Origin: Tenebrio molitor
Taxonomy: Eukaryota; Arthropoda; Insecta; Coleoptera; Tenebrionidae
Assembly (NCBI RefSeq): GCF_963966145.1
Contig: NC_091052.1
Coordinates: 1,116,001-1,180,000 of the forward strand
DNA: 64,000 nt
Reading direction: 5' to 3'
Under the pieces are notes generated by a model. The model did no database searches, was not told the origin of the DNA, and saw only the letters and a program-made list of their open reading frames with translations. Made by a program: the position numbers and the translations under genes. Positions 46,947 to 58,752 of the stretch are shown here, in pieces. Each line of letters begins with the position of its first letter. Positions within the stretch are counted from its first letter, which is position 1.

Positions 46947-47699
46947 TCAGCCTATAATCCTGTCGACGCAAGCAGTTATGTCACCAAGAATCGAGTTTGC
47001 TTCTGATGTGTATTCTGCTACTCTGTCATCTGAACACCCTTGCGTAGACAACCTCAAAGTGGTCAAAGTACTCTCAGCAGCTTGGACTTCAGTTTTAATG
47101 TTCTGTGGCAAGCGTATCTTAGAAAGTGAAATCTCAGTAACCAAAGGTGAAATACACAAGATATCTCCTCTACATTGGCGCAGCTGGAATTCAAGTTCGT
47201 GGACTTTGTTAATTGAAACATCCACAATGTATTTAGAGCTTTCTAAGATTCTTTGAGCTTCATTATTAATGGTACCAATGCAGTCACCCATAGCCTCGAT
47301 GTATCTCTCGGGCAGTCTTCCGAGTACTTCTTCACGAATATTAGTACAAGAAGACACATCTTTACCAGCAGAGTGAGCAAGATCCTTAATCGTAGTCAAT
47401 TGTCCGTCAACTGCTTCAGCTTCTTGTTGAATTTCGATGGCACCATTTTTAAGAATGTTGTCAGAATATGTCATAAATGCAGTTTGCAAACTTTGAAGAT
47501 CAGAGTGAGCAACCAAGATGTCACCTTGAACAATATTTTTCAGTTCATCTAGTTGTTCTTCAGCTTCATCAGCCAAATCACGTGGTGTTAGTAATTTGCC
47601 GTGGGATAACTAAAGCAAACGTGTGAAGTGCTAAAGAGTGAGGTGTTTTGAGGTACTTACCGCCAAAAGAGCACACAAGAAAACAACTAATTTTGCCAT
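46947..47699 (-). CDS. Gene K: six-cysteine secreted protein
   Basis: Exon 1 (47661-47699) encodes MAKLVVFLCALLA (13 codons, one Leu shorter than H-J), intron 51 bp, exon 2 46947-47609; 233 residues. The first base of exon 2 is T instead of G (CTTTAG then TTATCC), so the usual Val is Leu; the AG acceptor is kept. It continues SHGKLLTPRDLADEAEEQLDEL, the K-O type. Six core cysteines at family spacing, CRGDILC in the centre. TATATAAA at 47754-47761; a GCGAGTAA unit is repeated three times in the leader or promoter. Predicted secreted. Confidence 0.9.
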
Positions 47700-47761
47700 T
47701 GTTATTTTGTTGACTAACAGCAGCGAGTAAGCGAGTAAGCGAGTAAGGGAGTATTTATATA

Positions 47762-48673
47762 GTCGACAGCAATCAATCTTCAGAAGCTGATTTTATCAGA
47801 CAATAACAAAAAACTTATGTCAAAATATTGATAAAAAATATATAAAATGATAATGTAACAAACAGACAAATTTGAGAGGTACTTTTCACATCTGATGCTG
47901 AAATTTTGAGAAACTTGGATAATAATCCGTTAGTCTTATTTACTCAGATGTAAATGAATTAAATCCACTTCTAGAATTCTTTGATTTCTATCTCTTAATT
48001 ATCATGATGATTTCGATGAAAGTGATCTTACCTTACTCAACTACATATTATTAATAGCAGTTTCTATATCATACTTCCAAAGTCTAAGCATAAAAAAATT
48101 ATTGTCATGTACTCAAGAGAAATAATGTTTTTGGGCATCGACTAGATCCACTACTTGCAAATCAAAAAATTACATCATAATTTTTTATAACTATCGGAAG
48201 TAAACAAAACTGACCCAGGTAAGTCTGGACTGGCATAAATTATATAGTTTATCTGTTTACCTGGTTTCGAATTAAATTTAAAATCCCCAAGTATACGTTC
48301 AGTACCGACAGCAGTCATTTGCGTGTCCATGTGTTGTAAAATTACAAGATAAATTATTTATATAATTCTTCTAATTTATTTTTAGTCAAGATTTAATTTC
48401 ACTGACATTCTTAGTTCTTTTCTTGCACTAAAGTAAATATAAATTATTTTCCTTGAGAATTCGATTACAACAAAAAGTATATTTAAAATATTTCACTTAT
48501 TTATCTTTATTCTTTATCGCAATATATGATCTTTAAAAACATTTGCGTTCCTTGGAGTCCTCGCTGTCGGGGAGACTCCGCCAGTGTCTACCAACTCAAA
48601 TCTTAACAGGATCACATAGTTCGCATCTCAAATTCTTTTAATACTGTTCATGTTCCTAAAATTATGTATTTAT
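47762..48673. other. K-L spacer
   Basis: Array-type spacer homologous to those of H and L-O; no gene. The GC-rich module is shortened here (48536-48588). Confidence 0.6.
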
Positions 48674-49096
48674 CTACGATCGCGTAAAAAGTGGGCACTT
48701 TTTGCACTAAAAATCGTTGTCAAAGATGACGTTTAGAGAAACTGACGGAATCGTTCTCTAAAAGTTTTAGAGCACGATTTCTCCCTTTTATGACACAGAA
48801 CTGTCAGAATACAACAATCGAATTTGTTGGAAACATTGTTCAGGTTGCTAAACGACGTGGTTCTCGAACGACTTTGGTTATTCATGAAATATTGAACCAA
48901 TGAATTATTTTATACAAATTTATGTTGAAACCGGTGTGATGATCTCACGATCGTAGATAAAATGTTGTAAGACATACGTGTAAAAAGTTCCGTTGTTGCA
49001 CTCACATCTTTTAAAATACTCCCTCGTACCTCGGTCGTATTTTAAACCAGTTCGTGCAATAAAGGATAACTTTTTACACTTATATCTTAAATCACT
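48674..49096. mobile_element. Composite insertion of two small fold-back elements
   Basis: The paralogous spacers read TATGTATTTATTCAGCTTAG without a break; here 423 bp intervene. The first part (48674-48958) has ends CTACGATCG and CGATCGTAG. The second (about 48978-49081) is a palindrome with arms GTGTAAAAAGTT and AACTTTTTACAC around AAAATAC..GTATTTT. No coding capacity. Confidence 0.7.
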
Positions 49097-49296
49097 ATTA
49101 TTCAGCTTAGTTATTTATCGATTAGTCAAATTGCAATCTCACGGTCGCAAGTCAATTGTTATTCACTCAAAACTTTATTTATACCATTTGTTGGGACTAA
49201 TCACAATTTCTCGTTAAATATAATGTCATTGAAGTGTATTCCATTGTTTTTATTTCATTGTAAATTTATGTAACTACACATTATCTAAGATAAGTT

Positions 49297-50049
49297 TCAG
49301 CCTATAATCCTGTCGACGCAAGCAGTTATGTCACCAAGAATCGAGTTTGCTTCTGATGTATATTCTGCCACTCTGTCATCTGAACACCCTTGCGTAGACA
49401 ACTTCAAAGTGGTCAAAGTACTCTGAGCAGCTTGGACTTCAGTTTTAATGTTCTGTGGCAAACGTATCTTAGAGAGTGAAATCTCAGTAACCAAAGGTGA
49501 AATACACAAGATATCTCCTCTACATTGGCGCAGCTGGAAATCAAGTTCGTGGACTTTGTTAATTGAAATATCCACAATGTATTTAGAGCTTTCTAACATT
49601 CTTTGAGCTTCATTAATAATGTTACCAATGCAGTCACCCATAGCCTCGATGTATCTCCCGGGCAGTCTTCCGAGTACTTCTTCACGAATATTAGTACAAG
49701 AAGACACATCTTTTCCAGCAGAGTGAGCAAGATCCTTAATCGTAGTCAATTGTCCGTCAACTGCTTCAAATTCTTGTTGAATTTCTATGGCACCATTTTC
49801 AGCAATGTTCTCAGAATATGTCAAAAAGTCAGTGTGCAAAGTTTGAAGATCATTGTGAGCAACCAAGATGTCACCTTGAACAATGCTTTTCAGTTCGTCT
49901 AGTTGTTCTTCAGCTTCATCAGCCAAATCACGTGGTGTTAGCAATTTGCCGTGGGATACCTAAAGCAAACGTGTGAAGTGCTAAAGACTGAGGTGTTTTC
50001 AGGTACTTACCGCCAAAAGAGCACACAAGAAAACAACTGATTTTGCCAT
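49297..50049 (-). CDS. Gene L: six-cysteine secreted protein
   Basis: Exon 1 (50011-50049) encodes MAKSVVFLCALLA, intron 51 bp, exon 2 49297-49959 beginning VSHGKLLTPRDLADEAEEQLDEL; 233 residues. Close to K, differing mainly before C1 (TLHTDFLTYSENIAENGA, QQEFEAVDG) and in IINEAQRMLESSKYIVD. From C3 to the stop it is almost the same as K at DNA level. All core cysteines in place. TATATAAA at 50088-50095. Predicted secreted. Confidence 0.9.
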
Positions 50050-50095
50050 TGTTATTTTGTTGACTAACAGCAGCGAGTAAGCGAGTTTTTATATA

Positions 50096-51120
50096 GTCGA
50101 CAGCAATCAATCTTCAGAAGCTGATTTTATCAAACAATAACAAAAAACTTATGTCAAAATATTGATAAAAAATATTTTAAATAATAATGTAACAAACAGA
50201 CAAATTTAAGTGGTACTTTTCATATCTGATGATGAAATTTTAAGAAACTTGGATAATAATCCCTTAGTCTTATTTACTCAAATGTAAATGAATTAAATCC
50301 ACTTCTAGAATTGTTTGATTTCTATCTCTTAATCATCATGATGATTTCGATGAAAGTGATCTTACCTTACTCAACTACTATTAATAGCAGTTCCTATATC
50401 ATACTTCCAAAGTTCAAACATAAGAAAATTATTATCATGAACTCAAGAGAAATAATGTTTTGGGTATCGACTAGATCCACCACTTGCAAATCCAAAAAAT
50501 TATATAATCATTTTTTTATGATTATCAGAAGTAAACAAAACTGACTCAGGTAAGTCTGAACTGGCATAAATTATATAGTTTATCTGTTTACCTGCTTTCG
50601 AATTAAATTTAAAATCCCCAAGTATACGTTCAGTACCGACAGCAGTCCTTTGCGTGTCCACGTGTTGTAAAATTACAAGGTAAATTATTTACATTTTACG
50701 ATTGGGGAAACTCGTTCTCGCGACCTTTTCTAAAATAGTTTTTAAAACATTTTCGTTCTTTGGAGCCCTCGCTGTCGGGGAGACTCCGCCAGTGTCTACC
50801 AAAACAAATCTTAACAGGATCACATCGTTCGCAACTCAAATTTGTTTAATACTGTTCATGTTCATAAAATTATGTATTTATTCAACTTAGTTGTTTATTG
50901 ATCAGTCTAACTGCAATCTCACGGTCGCAAGTCAATTGTCATTCACTGAAAACTTTAGTCAACCTCCACCAAAAGTCATTTTTTAAATTCACTCATTTAT
51001 TTATATCTTTTGTTGAGACTAATTACGATTTCTCGTTAAATATAATGTCGATTTTATTTCATTGTAAACCCTTCCAAAGGTGGAACTAAAATTAAATAAT
51101 ATAAAAACACAAATTTATTG
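50096..51120. other. L-M spacer, reference without insertions
   Basis: Shows the uninterrupted form of the array spacer: no LTR-like insert at 50330-50340, no 0.5 kb insert at 50735-50750. Contains the GC-rich module at 50700-50797. No gene. Confidence 0.65.
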
Positions 51121-51183
51121 AAGCAATATAATGTATATACTAACAAATTTATATAACAATACATTACATATCTAAGATAAGTT

Positions 51184-51936
51184 TCAGCCTATAATCCTGT
51201 CGACGCAAGCAGTTATGTCACCAAGAATCGAGTTTGCTTCTGATGTGTATTCTGCTACTCTGTCATCTGAACACCCTTGCGTAGACAACCTCAAAGTGGT
51301 CAAAATACTCTCAGCAGCTTGGACTTCAGTTTTAATGTTCTGTGGCAAGCGTATCTTAGAGAGTGAAATCTCAGTAACCAAAGGCGAAATACACAAGATT
51401 TCTCCTCTACATTGCTGTAGCTGGAATTCAAGTTCGTTGACTTTGTTAATTGAAATATCCACAATGTATGTAGAGCTATCTAAGATTCTTTGAGCTTCAT
51501 TATGAATGGTACCAATGCAGTCACCCATAGCCGCGACGTAACGCTCGGGCAGTCTTCCGAGCACTTCTTCACGAATATCAGTACAAGAAGACACATCTTT
51601 ACCAGCAGAGTGAGCAAGATCCTTAATCGTCGTCAATTGTCCGCCAACTGCTTCAGATTCTTGTTGAATTTCGATGGCACCATTTTTAAGAATGTTGTCA
51701 GAATATGTCGTAAATGCAGTTTCCAAACTTTGAAGATCATCGTGAGCAACCAAAATGTCACCTTTAACAATGTTTTTCAGTTCATTTAGTTGTTTTTCAG
51801 CTTCATCAGCCAAATCACGTGGTGTTAGCAATTTGCCGTGGGATACCTAAAGCAAACGTGTGAAGTGCTAAAGAGTGAGGTGTGTTCAGGTACTTACCGC
51901 CAAAAGAGCACACAAGAAAGCAACTAATTTTGCCAT
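51184..51936 (-). CDS. Gene M: six-cysteine secreted protein
   Basis: Exon 1 (51898-51936) encodes MAKLVAFLCALLA, intron 51 bp, exon 2 51184-51846 beginning VSHGKLLTPRDLADEAEKQLNEL; 233 residues. Variable positions sit before C1 (VKGDILVAHDDLQSLETAF, AVGGQ) and between C2 and C3 (IHNEAQRILDSSTYIVD, LQQCRGEILC). The rest equals K-O. TATATAAA at 51975-51982. Predicted secreted; full cysteine set. Confidence 0.9.
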
Positions 51937-52198
51937 TGTTATTTTGTTGACTAACAGCAGCGAGTAAACGAGCTTTTATATAGTCGACACCAAGCAATCT
52001 CCGAAAGCCTGATTTTATCAGACAATAACAAAAAACTTACCTATGTCAAAATATTGATCAAAAATATTTAAAATAATAATGTAACAAACAGACAAATTTG
52101 AGTGGTACTTTTGGATAATAATCCGTTAGTCATATTTACTCAGATGTAAATGAATTAAATCCACTTCCAGAATTGTTTGATTTCTATCTCTTAATCAT

Positions 52199-52541
52199 TG
52201 TTCGGTAGCGGATGTTTCCGACGCCGGTCTAGTCTGGGGGTTTCCTCCAGACACGTTTGGGGTTCCGTGTTCGGAATTAAATATACACTGTGATTTTTTT
52301 GGTATACTGGTACAACAACTTATTTACAACAAATTTAAACAAAATTAAAACGTGAACAAAGGACCTGTTGGTCGTACGATTTGAAATTAAGTCTTTAGAG
52401 TAAGAGAGTTTTGTCCCTGAACATTGGGTTTTATAGAGATCGTCCAGGTAGGACAGAATCGGGTGGTGGCGGTACTAAGTGTCCTGACAACGCACCCTTC
52501 CACGAAATAAGGCGTCTCTGATTCCATTTTGGCGCCGTACA
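52199..52541 (-). mobile_element. Solo-LTR-like element, copy 1
   Basis: 343 bp absent from the L and O spacers. The minus strand begins TGTACGGCGCC and ends CGCTACCGAACA, i.e. TG..CA termini. It contains TATAAAAC with TTCAGGGAC downstream, and a TTGTAAATAAG near the end, as in an LTR with promoter and polyadenylation region. TAATCAT is found just left of it and again 4-10 bp to the right, probably derived from a target duplication. A copy of identical length is at 55391-55733. Confidence 0.65.
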
Positions 52542-52966
52542 TAATAATCATCATGATGATTTCGATGAAAGTGATCTTACCTTAGTCACTCAACTATTAT
52601 TAATTGCAGTTCCTATATCATTACTTTCAAAGTTCAAACATAAGAAAATCATTGTCATGTACTCAAGAGAAATAATGTTTTTGGGCATCGACTAGATCCA
52701 CTACTTGCAAATCAAAAAATTACATAATATTTTTTTATGATTATCAAAAGTAAACAAAACTGACCCAGGTAAGTCTGAACTGGCATAAATTATATACTTT
52801 ATCTGTTTACCTGCATTCGAATTAAATTTAAAAGCCCCAAGTATACGTTCAGTAACGACAGCAGTCATTTCCGTCTCCACGTGTTGTAAAATTACAAGGT
52901 AAATTATTATTTACATTTAACGATTGGGGAAACTCGTTCTCGCGACCTTTTCTAAAATAGTTTTAA

Positions 52967-53468
52967 TAGCTATTTACAATCTAGTGTGGGAAGTTACATT
53001 TTGCAGCGCGAAGTTTAATGTGAAACACGACGCGCAGCGGAGTATTTCATTAACTGAGCGTTCCAAAATGTTTCACACACAAGGTATGTATAAAGCTTTT
53101 TGGCCAACGTTTTTTAATTTAAAATGTTAAAAACAATCACTACTTTTCGAATTTTAATGGAACGCATCCAAGAATTGTCAAATGTAAGGTAGAACCGACA
53201 GATGGCGCTTCTATTTTAATATCTTTTCGATTTTATTTTCTAAAACTAATTGAATTCAAAATGTATACATATTGTTCTCCTGAAACTCAGCTTCATTAAT
53301 TTAAAATTGTGTACCTATTTCTTCTACGGTTCTAAAGTTTAAAAACAAGGATTATTTACTTTGCGGCATAGTATGTGGGAAAGATTCACCGTTGCACAAT
53401 TGCGGTAAAAACAAAGTCTCATGTGACGTGAACACTGCGTATTTGCAAAGTTTCCATCACAGGAGGCC
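52967..53468. mobile_element. 0.5 kb insertion in the spacer module, copy 1
   Basis: Interrupts the GC-rich module between CTAAAATAGTTTTAA and AAAAAATATTTTTGTTCC; the L spacer at 50730-50755 is uninterrupted. Its left part is an imperfect palindrome (GTGTGGGAA..CATTTTG / CAAAATGTTTCACAC around GCGCAGCGGAG). No family protein is encoded. The copy at 56144-56646 is nearly the same. Confidence 0.7.
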
Positions 53469-53888
53469 AAAAAAATATTTTTGTTCCTTGGAGCCCTCGC
53501 TGTCGAGGAGACTCCGCCAGTGTTTACCAATTCAAATCTTAACAGGACCACATAGTTCGCATCTTAAATTCTTCTAATACTGTTCATGTTCATAAAATTA
53601 TGTATTTATTCAGCTTAGTTATTTATCGATTACTCAAATTGCAATCTCACGGTCGCAAGTAAATTATCATTTACTCAAAACTTTAGTCAACTTCCACCAA
53701 AAGTCATTTTTTAAATTCACTCATTTATTTATACCTTTTGTTGGGACTAATCAAGATTTCTCGTTAAATATAATGTCGTTGAAGTGTATTCCATCGTTTT
53801 TATTTCATTGTAAACCCTTCCAAAAGTAGAACTTAAATTAAATAATATAAAAACACAAATGTATTGAACCAATATAATGTATATACAA

Positions 53889-54306
53889 TAGCTATTTATG
53901 TAACCAGTTAGGAAATGCGTTATTTTGTGTAACGAGTGGAATATTTGCGGGACGAGCGCAGCGAGATCCCGCAAAATCACACGAGTTACACAAAATTGCA
54001 TTTCCAAACGTGTTACATACAAGATTTTTTCTAATTTTGCCAAAAAAAAATTTTCTTCAAACGTTAAACGAAGTAATGAATTTCATTAATAATAAATTAT
54101 TATTGTGTTAAAATATCAAGTAGGTAAGTAGGCACGGTTATTTTGCTTAAAAACAAAAAATATGACAGTGTCAACTGGTGATACAATAAATTTTTCCTAA
54201 CCAGTTAGGAAAGATTTTACTTTTCGTAACCAGTTACGAAAAGTGTGCCGTTTCCAAACATCAATTAATTTTGAAAAGTGTCACTTTATATGTCAAAATT
54301 AGAAAA
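53889..54306. mobile_element. Fold-back insertion next to gene N
   Basis: 418 bp break the spacer sequence ATATACAA / CAAATTTATAT that is continuous in the O spacer at 57050-57070. The left part (53900-54020) is a palindrome: TGTAACCAGTTAGGAAATGC.. pairs with GCATTTCCAAACGTGTTACA, and GTGTAACGAGTG with CACGAGTTACAC, around GCGGGACGAGCGCAGCGAG. The right part repeats CCTAACCAGTTAGG and CGTAACCAGTTACG. No gene. Confidence 0.7.
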
Positions 54307-54347
54307 ACAAATTTATATTACTTCACATTACATATCTAAGATAAGTT

Positions 54348-55099
54348 TCAGCCTATAATCCTGTCAACGCAGGCAGTTATGTCACGAAGAATCGAGTTTG
54401 CTTCTGATGTGTATTCTGCTACTGTGTCATCTGAACACCCTTGCGTAGACAACCTCAAAGTGGTCAAAGTACTCTCAACAGCTTGGACTTCAGTTTTAAT
54501 GTTCTGTGGCAAGCGTATCTTAGAGAGTGAAATCTCAGTAACCAAAGGCGAAATACACAAGATATCTCCTCTACATTGGCGCAGCTGGTATTCAAGATTG
54601 TAGACTGTATTAATTGAAATATCCACAATGTATGAAGAGCTATATAAAATTTGTTGAGCTTGATTATTAATGTTACGAATGCAGTCACCCATAGCCGCGA
54701 TGTAATTCCCGGGCAGTCTTTTAAGTACTTCTTCACGAATATCAGTACAATAAGACACATCTTTACCAGCAGAGTGAGCAAGATCCTTAATCGTCGTCAA
54801 TTGTCCGTCAACTGCTTCAGATTCTTGTTGAATTTCGATGGCACCATTTTTAAGAATGTTGTCAGAATATGTCTTAAATGCAGTTTCCAAACTTTGAAGA
54901 TCATCGTGAGCAACCAAGATGTCACCTTGAACAATGTTTCTCAGTTCTTCTAGTTGTTTTTCAGCTTCATCAGCCAAATCACGTGGTGTTAGCAATTTGC
55001 CGTTGGATACCTAAAGCAAACGTGTGAAGGGCTAAAGAGTGAGGTGTTTTCAGTACTTACCGCCAAAAAAGCACACAAGAAAACAACTAATTTTGCCAT
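54348..55099 (-). CDS. Gene N: six-cysteine secreted protein
   Basis: Exon 1 (55061-55099) encodes MAKLVVFLCAFLA, intron 50 bp, exon 2 54348-55010 beginning VSNGKLLTPRDLADEAEKQLEEL; 233 residues. The C2-C3 segment differs most: IRNINNQAQQILYSSSYIVD then INTVYNLEYQLRQC. VSYC replaces VSSC at C1 and NPGNY-type sequence precedes C2 (LPGNYIAAMGDC). The C-terminal third is standard. TATATAAA at 55138-55145. Shares two spacer insertions with M, so M and N come from a late duplication. Predicted secreted. Confidence 0.9.
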
Positions 55100-55390
55100 T
55101 GTTATTTTGTTGACTAACAGCAGCGAGTAAGCGAGTTTTTATATATTCGACACCAAGCAATCTCCGGAAGCTGATTTTATCAGACAATAACAAAAAACTT
55201 ACCTATGTCAAAATATTGATCAAAAATATTTAAAATAATAATGCAACAAACAAACAAATTTGAGTGGTACTTTTCCTGTCTGATGATGAAATTTTAAGAA
55301 ACTTGGATAATAATCCGTTAGTCTTATTTACCCAGATGTAAATGAATTAAATCCACTTCCAGAATTGTTTGATTTCTATCTCTTAATTAT

Positions 55391-55733
55391 TGTTCGGTAG
55401 CGGATGTTTCCGACGCCGGTCTAGTCTGGGGGTTTCCTCCAGACACGTTTGGGGTTCCGTGTTCGGAATTAAATACACACTGTGTTGTTTTTGGTATATT
55501 GGTACAACAACTTATTTACAACAAATTTAAACAAAATTAAAACGTGAACAAAGGACCTGTTGGTCGTACGATTTGAAATTAAGTCTTTAGAGTGAGAGAG
55601 TTTTGTCCCTGAACATTGGGTTTTATAGAGATCGTCCAGGTACGACAGAATCGGGTGGTGGCGGTACCAAGTGTCCTGACAACGCACCCTTCCACGAAAT
55701 AAGGCGTCTCTGATTCCATTTTGGCGCCGTACA
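55391..55733 (-). mobile_element. Solo-LTR-like element, copy 2
   Basis: Same 343 bp as 52199-52541 with few changes, at the same place in the next spacer. It was therefore copied along with the N unit rather than inserted again. Confidence 0.65.
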
Positions 55734-56143
55734 TAATAATCATCATGATGATTTCGATGAAAGTGATCTTACCTTACTCAACTATTATTAATAGCAGTTC
55801 CTATATCATACTTCCAAAGTTCAAACATAAGAAAATTATTGTAATGTACTCAAGACAAATAATGTTTTTGGGCATCGACTAGATCGACTACTTGCAAATC
55901 AAAAAATTACATAATATTTTGTTTTATGATTATCAGAAGTAAACAAAACTGACCCAGGTAAGTCTGAACTGACATGAATTATATACTTTATCTGTTTCGA
56001 ATTAAATTTAAAATCCCCAAATATACGTTCAGTACCGACAGCAGTCATTTGCCTGTCCACGTGTTGTAAAATTACAAGGTAAATTATTTACATTTAACGA
56101 TTGGGGAAACTCGTTCTCACGAGCTTTTCTAAAATAGTTTTAA

Positions 56144-56646
56144 TAGCTATTTACAATCGAGTGTGGGAAGTTACACTTTGCAGCGCGAAGTTTAATGTGA
56201 AACACGACGCGCAGCGGAGTATTTCATAAACTGAGCGTTGCAAAATGTTTCACACACAAGGTATGTATAAAGCTTTTTGGCCAACGTTTTTTAATTTACA
56301 ATGTTAAAAACAATTACTACTTTTCGAATTTTAATGGAACGCATCCAAGAATTGTCAAATGTAAGGTATAACCGACAAATAACGCTTCTATTTTAATATC
56401 TTTTCGATTTTATTTTCTAAAACTATTTGAATTCAAAATGTATACATATTGTTCTCCTAAAACTCAGCTTCATTAATTTAAAATTGTGTACCTATTTCTT
56501 CTACCGTTCTAAAGTTTAAAAACAAGGATTATTTACTTTGGCGCATAGTATGTAAGAAAAATTCACCGTCGCACAGTTGCCGTAAAAACAAAATCTCATG
56601 TGACGTGAACAGTGCGTATTTGCAAAGTTTCCATCACAGGAGGCCA
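56144..56646. mobile_element. 0.5 kb insertion in the spacer module, copy 2
   Basis: Paralogue of 52967-53468 at the same position of the GC-rich module, duplicated with the unit. No gene. Confidence 0.7.
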
Positions 56647-57099
56647 AAAAAACATTTTCGTTCCTTGGAGCCCTCGCTGTTGGGGAGACTCCGCCTGTGT
56701 CTACCAATTCAAATCTTACCAGGATCACATAGTTCGCAACTTAAATTCTTTTAATACTGTTCATGTTCATAAAATTATGTATTTATTCAGCTTAGTTATT
56801 TATCGATTAGTCAAATTGCAATCGCACGGTCGCAAGTCAATTATTGTCATTCACTCAAAACTTTAGTCAACCTCCACCAAAAGTCATTTTTTAAATTCAC
56901 TCATTTATTTGTACCTTTTGTTGCGACTAATCAAGATTTCTCGTTAAATATAATGTCGTTGAATGGTTTTTATTTTATTGTAAACCCTTCCAAAGGTAGA
57001 ACTTCAATTAAATAATATAAAAACACAAATGTATTGAAACAATATAATGTATATACAAACAAATTTATATAACTACACATTACATATCTAAGATAAGTT

Positions 57100-57852
57100 T
57101 CAGCCTATAATCCTGTCGACGCAAGCAGTTATGTCACCAAGAATCGAGTTTGCTTCTGATGTGTATTCTGCTACTCTGTCATCTGAACACCCTTGCGTAG
57201 ACAACCTCAAAGTGGTCAAAATACTCTCAGCAGCTTGGACTTCAGTTTTAATGTTCTGTGGCAAACGTATCTTAGAGAGTGAAATCTCAGTAACCAAAGG
57301 CGAAATACACAAGATATCTCCTCTACATTGGGCCAGCTGGGATTCAAGATTGTAGACTTTGTTAATTATAATATCCACAATGTATGTAGAACTACTTAAG
57401 ATTTGTTGAGCTTGATAATTAATGGTACGAATGCAGTCACCCATAGCCGCGACGTAACTGTCGGGCAGTCTGTCAAGTACTTCTTCACGAATATCAGTAC
57501 AAGAAGACACATCTTTACCAGCAGAGTGAGCAAGATCCTTAATCGTCGTCAATTGTCCGTCAATTGCTTCAGATTCTTGTTGAATTTCGATGGCACCATT
57601 TTTAAGAATGTTGTCAGAATATGTCGTAAATGCAGTTTCCAAACTTTAAAGATTATCGTGAGCAACCAAGATGTCACCTTGAACAATGTTTTTCAGTTCA
57701 TTTAGTTGTTTTTCAGCTTCATCAGCCAAATCACGTGGTGTTAGCAATTTGCCGTGAGATACCTAAAGCAAACGTGTGAAGTGCTAAAGAGTGAGGTGTT
57801 TTGAGGTACTTACCGCCAAAAGAGCACACAAGAAAACAACTAATTTTGCCAT
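57100..57852 (-). pseudogene. Gene O: family member with one nonsense codon
   Basis: Exon 1 (57814-57852) encodes MAKLVVFLCALLA, intron 51 bp, exon 2 57100-57762 beginning VSHGKLLTPRDLADEAEKQLNEL. At 57646-57648 the CAA of DLQSLE is TAA (DNL, stop, SLETAF), ending the product about 52 codons in. Everything else is intact: promoter TATATAAA at 57891-57898, splice sites, all six cysteines, and a distinctive C2-C3 segment (IRTINYQAQQILSSSTYIVD, LAQCRGDILC). The loss looks very recent. An allele or sequencing error is possible. Re-initiation at the following Met would lack a signal peptide. Confidence 0.85.
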
Positions 57853-57898
57853 TGTTATTTTGTTGACTAACAGCAGCGAGTAAGCGAGTTTTTATATA

Positions 57899-58752
57899 GT
57901 CGACACCAAGTAATCTTCGGAAGCTGATTTTATCAGACAATAACAAAAAACTTACCTATGTCAAAATATTGATCAAAAATATTTAAAATAATAATGTAAC
58001 AAACAGACAAATTTGAGTGGTACTTTTCATATCTGATAATGAAATTTTATGAAACTTGAATAATAATAATCCGTTAGTCTTATTTACTCAGATGTAAATG
58101 AATTAAATCCAGTTCTAGAATTGTTTGATTTCGATCTCTTAATCATCATGATGATTTCGATGAAAGTGATCTTACCTTACTCAACTACTATTAATAGCAG
58201 TTCCTACATCATACTTCCAAAGTACAAACATAAGAAAATTATTGTCATGTACTCAAGAGAAATAATGTTTTTGGGCATCGACTAGATCCACTACTTTCAA
58301 ATCAAACACTTATATAATAATTTTTTTGATCATGAAACGTGAACAAAACTGATCCAAATAAGTAATAAATCTACAGGTTATGTGATTTTTGTGCATTCTT
58401 ATACGTATTTTTCATTTTCTTTTTTTATCATAGTTATTTACAGTACGAGAGAGCAAGGCAAAGCTTTCGTTCACGCGAATTACCAAATATTTGTTTTTTC
58501 TTCACTGACAAAGTCTTATTCGATGCACGTAAAATATCGATTTTTCCAGAAAATTTTAAATTTAAAAATTTATTGAACTTCATGATTCTTAAAATAACAG
58601 AAAAAAGATTAAAAATATATGTCTATTTTAAGATATACAGACTTAAAAATTGATACTCACTAGACGCGAGCTCTCTTTCTGTTGTTTTTATAATCTCTCA
58701 AGTGTTTACAGGAATTAATGAATATTTTGTGAGGTTGGCTAAATATACTACA
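57899..58752. other. Spacer right of O, end of the minus-strand array
   Basis: Spacer homology without the LTR-like insert continues to about 58320 and then stops. Near 58655-58710 a promoter-like stretch on the minus strand (ATTATAAAAACA) is seen with no gene behind it. No supportable coding sequence. Confidence 0.5.

Noticed and set aside
46978..47256. Second antisense frame of 61-96 codons opposite the C-terminal part of the family exons
   Set aside because: Same explanation: mirror of codon usage in a conserved exon.
47253..47552. Plus-strand open frame of 99 codons, found opposite exon 2 in I, J, K, L, M, N and O
   Set aside because: It lies antisense to a real exon and recurs only because the exons are duplicates. 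It carries no start context, splice signals or family motif, and in D-G it is shorter or absent.
56516..56728. Minus-strand frame through the GC-rich module (also at 53339-53551)
   Set aside because: It runs across the junction between an inserted element and the spacer; the frame is a by-product of the composite sequence.
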